This document shows, piece after piece, positions 32,983 to 41,558 of a DNA stretch of 42,975 bases. The stretch spans positions 1 to 42,975 of the forward strand of contig CAWDMN010000093.1 in NCBI GenBank assembly GCA_963803155.1, in the 5' to 3' direction. The position numbers and the translations under genes were made by a program. The notes beneath the pieces were generated by a model that was given only the letters and a program-made list of their open reading frames with translations, searched no databases and was not told where the DNA came from. This DNA comes from CAWDMN01 sp963803155. Lineage in GTDB: Bacteria; Acidobacteriota; Terriglobia; Versatilivoradales; Versatilivoraceae. Within the stretch, counting starts at the first letter, position 1. Each line of letters opens with the position of its first letter.

Positions 32983-33816
32983 TCAGAAAACAGGAGAAGG
33001 GAAAGTCATCATCTGGCGGAACAGCTCAAGACTCGCGGGGGCATGGCCGGAATAATGGTTGTTGAAAAAGCCATACACCACTTTTCCTTCCGCCAATATG
33101 TGACGGATCGGCTCCACCCAGCGCTGCAAATCGGCGGTCCGATCCACTACCACTTTGTCCCAGCTGGTGGTAATTTCCTCTATCTCCTTGCGATCCCCCA
33201 ACCATCGCACGTAGGAGAAGTCGGCGGTTAATGGAGAATCGCCGCGCAGAACCTGCTCGACCGGGGGCATCCAAGCTTGATCCACCAGTGCATAAGCTGC
33301 TTGGTGTTCGCGCAATATTGCGTAAAACGCGGGAGTAAGCCAGCTCTTGTTGCGAATTTCCACTGCCCATTGAAATGGCTGGGGCGATCCCTTCAGAAAA
33401 GCCGACAGCCGCTGGAAAAAATCCGTGGAAGAGGCGAAAGCATTTTTATTGAAATACGGAAATTGCAGCAGTAGAGGGCCCAGCTTGTCTCCTAATCCTT
33501 CCATCGCTTTGACGAATTCCAGAATCTCCCGCTGACAGTCGACCAGGATTTTTTCATGGGTGATCACTTGAGGGACTTTTGCGGCAAACAGGAAACCCGG
33601 CGGAGTAGCGGCTCCCCATTTTTTGATCATGGAGGAGGTGGGGACCCTATAAAATGTGCTATCGATTTCCACGGTGTCGTATCGTTCAGCGTAGTATGAA
33701 AGAAAATCGGCGGGGAGAGTCCCAGTAGGATAAAATACTCCCACCCAGCTGGGAGCACTCCACGACGATGTGCCCAAATGCAAATTGCCGGCGCTGGCTC
33801 TTTTCATGAGACTCAT
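32983..33816 (-). CDS. DUF72 (YecE-like) family protein
   Basis: This is a 277-residue cytoplasmic TIM-barrel protein of the DUF72 family. Motifs are HLGTSSWSAPSWVGVFYPTG at the start, YYAERYDTVEIDSTFYRVPT near residue 43, GFLFAAKVPQVITHEK near 73, LGPLLLQFPYFNKNAFAS near 112, WAVEIRNKSWLTPAFYAIL near 145, and the end YGFFNNHYSGHAPASLELFR near 248. The family is widespread and its biochemical role is not settled, although the fold resembles sugar- and nucleotide-modifying barrels. The Met at residue 4 is a second possible start; neither has a clear ribosome binding site. It points against the fucosidase gene, with locus 2 of the heptamer repeats between them, and is divergent from the sulfatase. 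Confidence 0.88.
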   Translation of the reverse strand: MSLMKRASAGNLHLGTSSWSAPSWVGVFYPTGTLPADFLSYYAERYDTVEIDSTFYRVPTSSMIKKWGAATPPGFLFAAKVPQVITHEKILVDCQREILEFVKAMEGLGDKLGPLLLQFPYFNKNAFASSTDFFQRLSAFLKGSPQPFQWAVEIRNKSWLTPAFYAILREHQAAYALVDQAWMPPVEQVLRGDSPLTADFSYVRWLGDRKEIEEITTSWDKVVVDRTADLQRWVEPIRHILAEGKVVYGFFNNHYSGHAPASLELFRQMMTFPSPVF

Positions 33817-33889
33817 TTTAACACCATCACATTGATATCAAGAGGTCTCCAAACAGAATCCCCTGTTTTGGAAAGGAAGGGACATCTCT

Positions 33890-35494
33890 ATGGGAAAGAG
33901 GCTGTACTTCATTTTTTTAGCAGTTACACTTATTGGCGGGTGCGGGGAGCAGCTGGAATCCTCATCCCGTCCTAACATCCTCTTCATCATGAGCGACGAC
34001 CATGCGGCTCATGCCCTTTCCTGTTATGGCTCGAAGGTCAATCAGACTCCTCAAATGGACCGTCTGGCCAACGGGGGGATGCGGTTTGTGAACATGTTGG
34101 TCACCAATTCCATCTGCACGCCGAGCCGGGCGACGCTGCTCACGGGGAAATATTCCCACCTTAATGGTGTGCCAGTGTTCAACCGCTTCGATGGATCGCA
34201 ACCTCAAGTGGCCCGCATGCTGCAGGCGGCCGGCTATCACACCGGCATGATTGGAAAGTGGCATTTGGGAAGCGATCCCACGGGCTTTGATCGTTGGATC
34301 ATATTGCCCGGCCAGGGAGTTTACAACAATCCCGACTTCCTGGCGCCGGGCGCTCGTCTGACCCTGCAGGGCTACGTAACGGACCTTATTACCGAGCTGG
34401 GAATTGAATTCCTGGAAACCCGGCCCGCGGACAAGCCTTTCTTCCTGATGCTTCACCACAAAGCCCCCCACCGGGAATGGACGCCGGATCCGCGGAACCG
34501 CGAAAAATTCAAAAACCGGCAAATTCCTGAACCGGCTACTCTGTTTGACACCTACGCGACCCGCCCAGCGGCTCTCCCCGAAAATCAGCAGACTGTAGCA
34601 CGAGATTTAACACGCGGGGATTTGAAGCTGGAACCACCGCCCGGCCTGAAACCCGGTCCGCAACTCAACGCCTGGCTCGACGAAAAGCCTATGAGCGTTG
34701 AGATTTCCACCCCTGATGGGTCCCGCCGCACTCTCACGGGGATCGAGCTCGTAAAATGGAAGTACCAGCGCTACATGCAGGATTACCTGGCTTGTGTGCA
34801 GGGGATTGACGACAATCTTGGACGATTGCTGGATTATCTGGAGCGCACCGGTCTCGCCGCCAACACCGTGGTGTTTTATACGGCCGACAACGGCTTCTTC
34901 CTTGGAGATTTGGGGCTTTATGATAAGCGCTTCATGTACGAGCCTTCCCTGCATGTCCCGCTGCTGGTGCGGTGGCCAGGCGTTGTCAAAGCCGGCCGAA
35001 CCACGGATTGCCTGGCTTTAAATACCGATTTTGCCCCCACTTTTTTAGACATTGCCGGCCTGCCGATTCCTCCGGACATGCAAGGCCGTAGCCTTGTCCC
35101 CCTGTTGCGCGGCCAGCGTCCGCGAGACTGGCGTCAATCCATGTACTACCGTTATTACCACGATCCGGGGCATCACAACACCCGGGCTCATTATGGTTTG
35201 CGAACCCCGACCCACAAGCTGATTTACTACTGGAAAAAAGATGCCTGGGAGTTGTACGACCTGACTAAAGATCCCAATGAACAGCGAAACCTGGCGGCTG
35301 ATCCTCTCCACCGAAAGATATTTGAGCAGCTCAAAACGCGCTTGTGGCAGTTAAAAAGGGAGATGAAGGACGAAGACCAATTTGCCGTTGAATTGCCCCC
35401 GGATGGCGTCGACGGGAATTTTGGCGCTCGCAAGCAGCTTGGAATCCGCTCCGTAAAGGCGGCCATCGCATTCTCCCGCGTTTCCGCGCCATAA
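33890..35494 (+). CDS. S1-type sulfatase lipoprotein
   Basis: This 534-residue protein has a lipoprotein signal (YFIFLAVTLIGGC, Cys near residue 18). The alkaline-phosphatase-like fold follows: metal-binding start PNILFIMSDDHAAHALSCYG, and the sulfatase signature SICTPSRATLLTGKYSHLNG with Cys near residue 76 to be converted to formylglycine (C-x-P-x-R). Then come GYHTGMIGKWHLGS near 115, FFLMLHHKAPHREW near 183, VVFYTADNGFFLGDLGLYDK near 325, and YGLRTPTHKLIYYW near 436. It removes sulfate from a carbohydrate at the outer membrane or in the periplasm. A GGAAGGGA site precedes the ATG. It needs a maturase; the FGE-like gene at 10893 lacks one of the key Cys residues, so the maturase is probably elsewhere in the genome. 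Confidence 0.92.
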   Translation: MGKRLYFIFLAVTLIGGCGEQLESSSRPNILFIMSDDHAAHALSCYGSKVNQTPQMDRLANGGMRFVNMLVTNSICTPSRATLLTGKYSHLNGVPVFNRFDGSQPQVARMLQAAGYHTGMIGKWHLGSDPTGFDRWIILPGQGVYNNPDFLAPGARLTLQGYVTDLITELGIEFLETRPADKPFFLMLHHKAPHREWTPDPRNREKFKNRQIPEPATLFDTYATRPAALPENQQTVARDLTRGDLKLEPPPGLKPGPQLNAWLDEKPMSVEISTPDGSRRTLTGIELVKWKYQRYMQDYLACVQGIDDNLGRLLDYLERTGLAANTVVFYTADNGFFLGDLGLYDKRFMYEPSLHVPLLVRWPGVVKAGRTTDCLALNTDFAPTFLDIAGLPIPPDMQGRSLVPLLRGQRPRDWRQSMYYRYYHDPGHHNTRAHYGLRTPTHKLIYYWKKDAWELYDLTKDPNEQRNLAADPLHRKIFEQLKTRLWQLKREMKDEDQFAVELPPDGVDGNFGARKQLGIRSVKAAIAFSRVSAP

Positions 35495-35892
35495 TTTTCG
35501 CAAAATATTTGCTTGTCAGAAACGCGGGGGAAAAGAAGCAAACCGGAGGGAGACGCCATGCCCTCTGGGCGTAAATCGAAGGGCCGGGATCAGGGCATAC
35601 CGCCTCCATAGTGACTGGGTGTGCCGAGAGCGCTATCCCAGCCGCTTAGGCGTGAGGGGCGAAATTCCGTCTGGCATAGGCTTCACACAAAAAAAGATAG
35701 CAATTACCCGCCGGTTTTGCTAAGGTTTTGGGCTTAGTTCCATGGTTCCATTGATGTGGCGGCCGGCCCACCCCGGGTTATGCCGCTGCGCTTCAGTTTC
35801 CATTTATCCACCTATTCTCAGATCCAGGAAAACCAGATCCGCCGCTTTGCACAGCGCCGCGGTGCGGCAGCATTTTATCTAAGGAGAGGATT
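35495..35892. other. Intergenic gap with imperfect palindromes, no gene seen
   Basis: An imperfect inverted pair, GGAGGGAGACGCCATGCCCT against GGGCATACCGCCTCC, spans about 35545-35610. GTGCGGCAGCATTTTATCTA then AGGAGA just before the permease start resembles the tail of the leader repeats, but the conserved head is missing. Confidence 0.4.
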
Positions 35893-37488
35893 ATGTCAAT
35901 TGGCTCGTTGTTGTTGACCCTGCTTCCCATCGCCGTAATTCTTGTGTTGTTGATTGTCTTCAAAAAATCGGCGGATGTCAGCGGCATCATCGGGTGGGGC
36001 GCCATTGCCCTTGTCGCTTTGTTTTTCTTCCAGACTTCCGTTGAAGTGATTCTCCGCTCCACCGCCGCCGGCTTTATCCGGTCGTTCTCGGTTTCATTGA
36101 TTGTGGCCGCTTCGCTGCTGCAAATGGCCATTATTGAAAAAACCGGGGCGCTGAAAAGAATCACCATTTTTATCCGGACAATCTCCCGCGACAATCGTGC
36201 CATCCAAATCATGATCATAAACATCGGATTCGGCACCCTCATGGTTGCGGTGGGGGCAACTCCAGTTTCGCTGCTTCCCCCCATCCTGCTGGGCATGGGC
36301 TATTCCACCTATGTCGCCATCGCTCTACCGGCAATCGGATACGATTCGCTTTGCACCTACGCCTTGCTGGGCGCCCCGATCGTCGTGTTTGTGGACATCG
36401 CCAACAGCTTCCTCGGAAAAGGGAATGAAATCAGCCTGCATCAGGCTGGCATGGTCTTCTTTCAGTTTTTGCCGGTGGTTTCAACGCTGATCGGCTTTTG
36501 CATGCTTTGGATCGTGGGAAAGTGGAAAGCGGTTCGCGAAGGATGGCTCCCCTGCTTTATCACCGGGGGCGTCATCGGGGTAGTTTCCTATTTCACCAAT
36601 CAATCGGACAACTTTGTGGTCCTCACCGGCATCCTGTGCGGCATTGCCGTCATCCTGGTGATGGCGCTTTACCTTGCCCTTACCGGGCGGAAAGTGATTG
36701 ACCGGAGCCAATTGACCCAGGATGAGCTGGAATATGAAAAGCAGTTCCCTCTCTGGAGGGCGCTCATGCCCTGGATCCTGCTTGTCGTCATTGTCCTCGC
36801 GCTCAACATGCCCAAGGACATTTTCAACTATCTTTACCGGACCTTGAAATTGCCCATTGCCGGTCTGACCGCGGACGGCAAACCGTTGGACACTCGCGCC
36901 CTCTGGCAGTCTTATACCTGGATTTTTATCAGCACTTTTCTTTCTCTTCCATTTCTGCGGCCCAAAGGCGCACAAATTAAGGAAGGATTTCGTACCTGGC
37001 TCAAGCGCGCGCCCCGTCCGGTGTTTGCCGCCGCTATTTATTTTGCCATCGGCGAAGTCATGAACATGGCCGGCTTTGACATGGCCACCAAACAGTTTGC
37101 CGTGCCCAGCATGGTTAAAGTGCTGGCGGATTTTTCCGCTCAATTCTTTCAGGGAGCTTATGGATGGGTAGTGGCTTACATCGGCTTATTCGGCGGATTT
37201 ATTACGGGGAGCGAAGCCTCAACCATCGCCATGTTCGCCAAATACACCCTGACCACCGCTAAAAACCTGAACATGTCCTTGGCGGGCCTCATCATCGTTA
37301 CCGCGGGACTGGCTTTTGGCGGCGGGTTGGCCAGTGTCATCTCCCCGGCCAAACTGCAAAATGCCGCCGCCTCCATCGACAAAACCGGAGAGGAGAGCAA
37401 AGTCATCCGAATTGCATTTGTTTTTTCGCTGCTGCTGACTCTGGTCACTTCGGTTTTCGTGGCCATCGCCCTGAAAATCCAAGGATGA
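35893..37488 (+). CDS. lctP: L-lactate permease (LctP family)
   Basis: This 531-residue inner-membrane protein has about 13 hydrophobic segments over its whole length. It fits the lactate permease family: opening LLLTLLPIAVILVLLIVFKK, then IGFGTLMVAVGATPVSLLPP near residue 115, LPAIGYDSLCTYALLGAPIV near 146, the large middle loop with LTQDELEYEKQFPLWRALMP, and the late IGLFGGFITGSEASTIAMFA near 432, which includes the conserved G-x-x-x-G-S/T stretch. It takes up L-lactate, possibly also D-lactate or glycolate, with protons. AAGGAGAGG lies before the ATG. No lactate dehydrogenase gene is adjacent. The length is normal for the family and no residues are visibly missing. Confidence 0.87.
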   Translation: MSIGSLLLTLLPIAVILVLLIVFKKSADVSGIIGWGAIALVALFFFQTSVEVILRSTAAGFIRSFSVSLIVAASLLQMAIIEKTGALKRITIFIRTISRDNRAIQIMIINIGFGTLMVAVGATPVSLLPPILLGMGYSTYVAIALPAIGYDSLCTYALLGAPIVVFVDIANSFLGKGNEISLHQAGMVFFQFLPVVSTLIGFCMLWIVGKWKAVREGWLPCFITGGVIGVVSYFTNQSDNFVVLTGILCGIAVILVMALYLALTGRKVIDRSQLTQDELEYEKQFPLWRALMPWILLVVIVLALNMPKDIFNYLYRTLKLPIAGLTADGKPLDTRALWQSYTWIFISTFLSLPFLRPKGAQIKEGFRTWLKRAPRPVFAAAIYFAIGEVMNMAGFDMATKQFAVPSMVKVLADFSAQFFQGAYGWVVAYIGLFGGFITGSEASTIAMFAKYTLTTAKNLNMSLAGLIIVTAGLAFGGGLASVISPAKLQNAAASIDKTGEESKVIRIAFVFSLLLTLVTSVFVAIALKIQG

Positions 37489-37505
37489 ATTTAGCCAAAT
37501 TCCGA

Positions 37506-37694
37506 GGGTGCACTTGAAGGTGAGAGAAAAGAGAATTGGTCTTTAACAGTTGGGGGGGAAATATCTCCGGAAGGTGGAAGGCGCGCGTGAATCCGCTGTA
37601 CCTCGCGCGGCAACGCCGAAGTTGCCGGACCGCGGTCCGCCTTCCATTTTCCGCCAGCCTCAGGTCAATTTCTCTCTCACTTTTGATTGCACCC
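37506..37694. repeat. MITE-like palindromic element overlapping the end of the flavodoxin-fold gene
   Basis: The left end GGGTGCACTTGAAGGTGAGA and the right end (reverse complement of 37669-37694, GGGTGCAATCAAAAGTGAGA) match at about 19 of 24 bases and resemble the ends at 25896-25920 and 1507-1530. The interior is GC-rich with GGACCGCGGTCC (perfect palindrome) and GGCAAC-GCCGAA-GTTGCC. The right end contains the last six codons and stop of the gene on the minus strand. Confidence 0.65.
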
Positions 37695-39002
37695 GAGTTC
37701 CAAGCTGGCATAAGGCTGGGCCCCGATTTTCGATAAAATTCCCCGCCGCTTAACCTCCTGGCGGAAACCCCAGTTGGCAAAAAGACGATAAACAAAAGCG
37801 GGAAATGGCATCTTCCCCGCATGCTTTTGGGCTTCAGGAGGAATTGGCTTCCCTTGAACCAGAGCAGCGGAGGCAGCATCCAATGCTCGCATAATGTATT
37901 GGGCTCGTCCTCCCAGATCCTGCAATTTTTGGCCATTCACCATGGCGCCGCCGCCGATGGCCAATCCGCCCACCCAGTCTAATCCACTCTTCCTGGCAAA
38001 TTGCCGATAAATGGCCAGGGCAGTCAGATTATGTTTGGCCTCAGGAAATCCCGAATTGACCAGCGCAGCCAAAGCCCTGCGCTGAGCGGAAGCATGATAG
38101 GCATACTTTTTGTGGAGCCTTTCCAAAACCTCAATCACAGAGGCTGGAAGACTATCTATATAGAGCGGCGCCGTGAGCAGCACCAGATCGGACGATTCAT
38201 AGGCCCGGCATAACTTTTCCCACTCCGTATCTGATTGCAAGGATTTATGCAGCCAGATCGACTCGGCTAAGATTTCCTTTTCCCGCAAACGTTCCCGAAG
38301 GTATTGGCCGATGGCCGCGGAGCTTCCCTTCCAACCATGGGGACTGCCACAAAGCAGGAGCGCGCGACGGGGGGGTGGGAAGGTGGAAACTGTCGGAGAT
38401 AATTCCAGATCGATGGAAGTCAAATTTTGATCATGGCTCGAATACCTGAGCTTAGCCCATTCTGATAGTGACTGGATCGCCAGTTCGGCTTGATCAGAAA
38501 AGACTATTCGTGAATCATAAGATGAGGAGTGGAGATTGAGCGCATTACGCCGGACCAGGGTATGAAATATTTTCTCTGCTTCTGCATCAGGCCTATCCAT
38601 CAAACCGATCGCAAGGAAGGAGGGATAACGAGAATATCGGAGCTTGTGATGGGTCTCTCCTTGATATCTTGTCAAATAGGGATGGCCCAGGGGAACAATA
38701 TGGTCCCAGGCTTTTTTAAAAAGAGAAGAATAGCCGCCAAAAGCGACGGGGGTAAGGGCAATCGCCAAATCACTTTGAATGATTTCCCGGACGATTTCCT
38801 GATGCGGTCCGGGATGAGTGCATTCTCCGGGATTCTGCAACCAGCAATTGAATTCCCCTTTGCAGGAGGGAATTTCTAGCTCCGCCAGATGAAAGGTTTT
38901 GATCAAACCATTTTGTGAATAATGAAACTGAATAATTTCTTCTTCCAGCCTTGTGGCCATGGCGGAATTAGATTCGGTTCCATTAAGCAACACTATTTTC
39001 AT
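37677..39002 (-). CDS. Tandem flavodoxin-fold (NADPH-dependent FMN-reductase-like) protein
   Basis: This 441-residue protein has two flavodoxin-like domains. Domain 1 (about residues 1-200) starts KIVLLNGTESNSAMATRLEE with CKGEFNCWLQNPGECTHPGP near 50, as in iron-sulfur-type flavoprotein or multimeric flavodoxins, and SDLAIALTPVAFGGYSSLFK near 78. Domain 2 (about 205-440) starts RALLLCGSPHGWKGSSAAIG, with SSDLVLLTAPLYIDSLPASV near 275, ALAALVNSGFPEAKHNLTAL near 310 and VGGLAIGGGAMVNGQKL near 342. Two such domains in one chain are unusual. The ATG at 39002 is preferred to 39041 because the flavodoxin core starts there. No ribosome binding site is clear. The last residues ELGCNQK are encoded by the end of a repeat element, so the native C-terminus may be lost. 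It is likely a cytoplasmic FMN-dependent reductase of unknown substrate. Confidence 0.8.
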   Translation of the reverse strand: MKIVLLNGTESNSAMATRLEEEIIQFHYSQNGLIKTFHLAELEIPSCKGEFNCWLQNPGECTHPGPHQEIVREIIQSDLAIALTPVAFGGYSSLFKKAWDHIVPLGHPYLTRYQGETHHKLRYSRYPSFLAIGLMDRPDAEAEKIFHTLVRRNALNLHSSSYDSRIVFSDQAELAIQSLSEWAKLRYSSHDQNLTSIDLELSPTVSTFPPPRRALLLCGSPHGWKGSSAAIGQYLRERLREKEILAESIWLHKSLQSDTEWEKLCRAYESSDLVLLTAPLYIDSLPASVIEVLERLHKKYAYHASAQRRALAALVNSGFPEAKHNLTALAIYRQFARKSGLDWVGGLAIGGGAMVNGQKLQDLGGRAQYIMRALDAASAALVQGKPIPPEAQKHAGKMPFPAFVYRLFANWGFRQEVKRRGILSKIGAQPYASLELGCNQK

Positions 39003-39076
39003 ATTTTTGGGTAGACAGCTAAATGCCGCCCCTCCATCCATGAATAAAAATTGTAACCGGTCAGTTGTGAGAAATT

Positions 39077-39294
39077 GAATCCGAAGGGTTCACAGCCATT
39101 AGCCGGGGGTAAGGCCGTTAGGCCGCCACCCCCGGATATAGGCAATAATAGAAACGACCCCAGCAGGGGTCGCAGCTTGCAAAGGGGCTGCGATCCGTTA
39201 GGATCGGATGGGTTCGCTCTTTTGACGGTGGTTGAGGGTGTGACCATTGTCGTACTCTCAACCACCGGCCAATCGCTGTGAACCCTTCGGGTTC
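39077..39294. repeat. Multi-branched palindromic element
   Basis: The outer arms 39077-39106 and 39265-39294 match at 27 of 30 bases (core CCGAAGGGTTCACAGC / GCTGTGAACCCTTCGG). Inside are CCGGGGGT/ACCCCCGG enclosing GGCC-GTTA-GGCC (39103-39136), CGACCCC-AGCA-GGGGTCG (39157-39174), CGATCC-GTTA-GGATCG (near 39189-39204), and GGTGGTTGAG/CTCAACCACC (about 39229-39266). It lies between divergent genes. It could be a folded mobile repeat or a structured RNA. The rest of the gap 39003-39421 shows no gene. Confidence 0.65.
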
Positions 39295-39421
39295 CCCCCT
39301 TGAACGATTACCAAAAATTTCCTATACAGTAACTCAAACTTAGCCGTAAAGTTGATGAAGCCTCCGGGAAATGCCCTCAACCAGACATACAATCGTGCCA
39401 GAACCTGGCAAAGGATAACCC

Positions 39422-39850
39422 ATGAATAACTTGGTTCACAAAGGAAAAACCGCCAAGCACTTCGGATATGCCTGGATGGGTCTTGCTTTCGCCATCGGAT
39501 TGCATGTCCTCGACGAGGCCCTTCATGATTTCTTGTCGGTATACAATCCATCGGTTCTAAAGATTAAGGGCATTTATCCGTGGCTGCCTATCCCCGTATT
39601 CACTTTCGAAGTCTGGCTGGGTTTGCTTTGTTTGGGAGTTACCCTCCTTCTGCTGCTTTCTCCCTGGGCCTTCCGTGGAACGCGATGGCTTCTCTATGTT
39701 TCCACTCCACTCGCCGTCTTGATGTTCTTCAATGGAATGGCCCATTTGATCAGCTCGATCTACCTGCATCGTTGGATGCCAGGCGTTTTATCTTCACCGC
39801 TGCTAATGGCAGCGGCGGCATGGTTGTTCTTGATACGCAAATCGCCATAG
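39422..39850 (+). CDS. Small four-helix membrane protein, HXXEE-like
   Basis: This 142-residue protein has four hydrophobic segments (about residues 14-32, 52-78, 87-108 and 120-138). The first carries GLAFAIGLHVLDEALHDFLS, close to the H-x-x-E-E helix of the HXXEE family but with Asp in one place. The third carries LMFFNGMAHLISSIYLHRWM followed by PG, also usual for that family. The function of the family is unknown; the acidic and His residues face the membrane and could bind a metal. AAGGATAACC lies before the ATG. It stands alone between a multi-branched repeat and a long gene-free stretch. Confidence 0.65.
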   Translation: MNNLVHKGKTAKHFGYAWMGLAFAIGLHVLDEALHDFLSVYNPSVLKIKGIYPWLPIPVFTFEVWLGLLCLGVTLLLLLSPWAFRGTRWLLYVSTPLAVLMFFNGMAHLISSIYLHRWMPGVLSSPLLMAAAAWLFLIRKSP

Positions 39851-40509
39851 ACGCAGATTGACATTGTTTTGCCAATTCCGGATTTGGCGGTCAAGCTAAG
39901 CTCATCGGCTGAAGTATAAGGCATGGAACTCGACAACCTGGCGAAAAGCCCACGGCTTCCGCCTCCGCCAGCTTGGAAACATGCGCTATGTGAATTTCAC
40001 AAGCAGACGCGCCTGAGCCGGCAAAGCGGTGGATCTCGGGGCTCTCCGCCTTGCTTTGCAGGCCAAGCTGGCAGAGAGAACGTCCGCGGGGCCGCTTCGT
40101 CACGCGTACGCGTTCCACTTTTTTGCCCAGATGATTTCTTCCAAGTTGGCGGCAGGTAATTCTATTGAGAAGCCTAAAAGGACTTTCTTACGAAATTGGG
40201 GAAACATGGGCAATTTGCCGGTGATTCTTTTTACTCGCCCCCAAGGTTCCGCGAGAGAATCTCGAGCACGCCACGGCAAAGTCCTGGGAATCCTCGTTTT
40301 CCAGATTTCTAAGGAGTTCAAGTCACCATGGATTTTTACGATGGACATTACGGAGTGCAAATCCACTGCCAGGAGCTGTCATTAGGTGCGAAATTGCGGA
40401 CTGGACTTTGGTCTTTGCCGATGCATTCACCCTTGAGATTCGAGCTTGGGATGCGTACTGAAGAAATCCGGAGGGTGGCATTCCACCCTCCAGCCGAAAG
40501 GTTGAATGA
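39851..40509. other. Gene-free stretch of about 660 bases with a hairpin after pstS
   Basis: No frame here resembles a protein I know and none has a good ribosome binding site. At 40470-40491 lies a perfect hairpin GGAGGGTGG-CATT-CCACCCTCC, 18 bases after the end of pstS on the minus strand. It is followed by GGATTTCTT, too poor in T for a classic terminator, so it may be a terminator or a REP. Confidence 0.45.
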
Positions 40510-41388
40510 CTATTTGCTTTTTTTCCCGGCCGCCTTGGTGGGAGCGTTCTTTTTGGGCAAGGGATAATAGCCGACTTCTTCCACCAGCTTCTGCCCTTCC
40601 GCGCCGAGGGCCCAATTTTTGATCTTCAACAAATCCCCCGTCGGTTCGCCGGCAAAATACCAATACAGAAAGCGGCTGATGGGATATTTGTTGCTCATCA
40701 CATTGGCCATGCTGGGAGCCACCGCCTCACTGGCCTCATCTTTCTTCACATCGAGGGCTTTGATCCCTTTGGCGTAGGCAATCCCGCCATATCCGATCGC
40801 TTTGGGATCTTTGGCCACGGCATTAATGATGGCGGCGGTTCCCGGCAGCGCTTGAACCGTGGGAGGGAAATCGGCATTGGCCAAAACATGTTCTTTAAAG
40901 TAAGCGTAGGTGCCGGAGCTGTTTTCCCGGCCATAGGTGATGATCTTTCCAGGCTTGCCGCCCACATCCTTCCAATCGGAAATTTTTCCCAAATAGACTT
41001 GCTTGAGCTGATCCAGCGTCAGCACTTTAACGGGATTGGAAGAGTGAACATAGATGGCCAATCCATCCACGGCCACCGGGACCTCCACGGCTTCTTTTCC
41101 CTGCTTGGTTTGCAAGTCGGTTTTTTCCTTGTCTTTCATCGGACGCGACGCTTCGCAAATGTCGGTGGAACCGTTGATGAGAGCCGCAATCCCCACTCCG
41201 CTGCCTCCGCCGGTCACCTGCACCTGGCTTCCCGGGTTTTTCTTCATGTAGACTTCCGCCCATCGTTGTCCCAAAAGAACCATGGTATCGGAGCCTTTGA
41301 TCGTAATGGGTTTGCTTTGACCCAAGGCCATGATGGTTCCCAGTCCGGTCATCAAAAGCGCCGTCAACACACTTCGTACGGTCTTCAT
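40510..41388 (-). CDS. pstS: Phosphate ABC transporter substrate-binding protein
   Basis: This 292-residue periplasmic phosphate-binding protein has a signal peptide (MKTVRSVLTALLMTGLGTIM). The mature part has the family pattern PITIKGSDTMVLLGQRWAEV, the phosphate loop QVTGGGSGVGIAALINGSTD with ICEASRPMKDKE, then DGLAIYVHSSNPV, the lobe linker GRENSSGTYAYFKEHVL near residue 150, and AIGYGGIAYAKG near 197. The Ser, Asp, Arg, Ser-Gly-Thr contacts for phosphate are present. The ATG at 41388 is set by AAGGAG. The C-terminus ends in a Lys/Ala-rich tail (KKNAPTKAAGKKSK). The pst permease and ATPase genes are not in the window. It is transcribed from the same strand as the porin upstream, 170 bases apart, which could be a phosphate-selective channel. 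Confidence 0.93.
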   Translation of the reverse strand: MKTVRSVLTALLMTGLGTIMALGQSKPITIKGSDTMVLLGQRWAEVYMKKNPGSQVQVTGGGSGVGIAALINGSTDICEASRPMKDKEKTDLQTKQGKEAVEVPVAVDGLAIYVHSSNPVKVLTLDQLKQVYLGKISDWKDVGGKPGKIITYGRENSSGTYAYFKEHVLANADFPPTVQALPGTAAIINAVAKDPKAIGYGGIAYAKGIKALDVKKDEASEAVAPSMANVMSNKYPISRFLYWYFAGEPTGDLLKIKNWALGAEGQKLVEEVGYYPLPKKNAPTKAAGKKSK

Positions 41389-41485
41389 TGAATTCTCCTT
41401 AATTTGAAAGGTTAAAATGGCAAGGCAAAACTCAGCTACAAAATCCCGATAATCCTGGCCGCTCCAATTCAAGCGCCGCCGCCCT

Positions 41486-41509
41486 GATCACTCGCTGGCG
41501 CTTCGTGCT
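41486..41509. repeat. 24-base repeat shared with the hpnI-asnB gap
   Basis: GATCACTCGCTGGCGCTTCG and the following TGCT are identical to 17150-17173. It lies between the porin stop and the pstS start. Confidence 0.7.
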
Positions 41510-41558
41510 TTTGGTTTGACCGCAAGCTCGAAGCGGCAGGACCGCCCTTGATTTCAAC

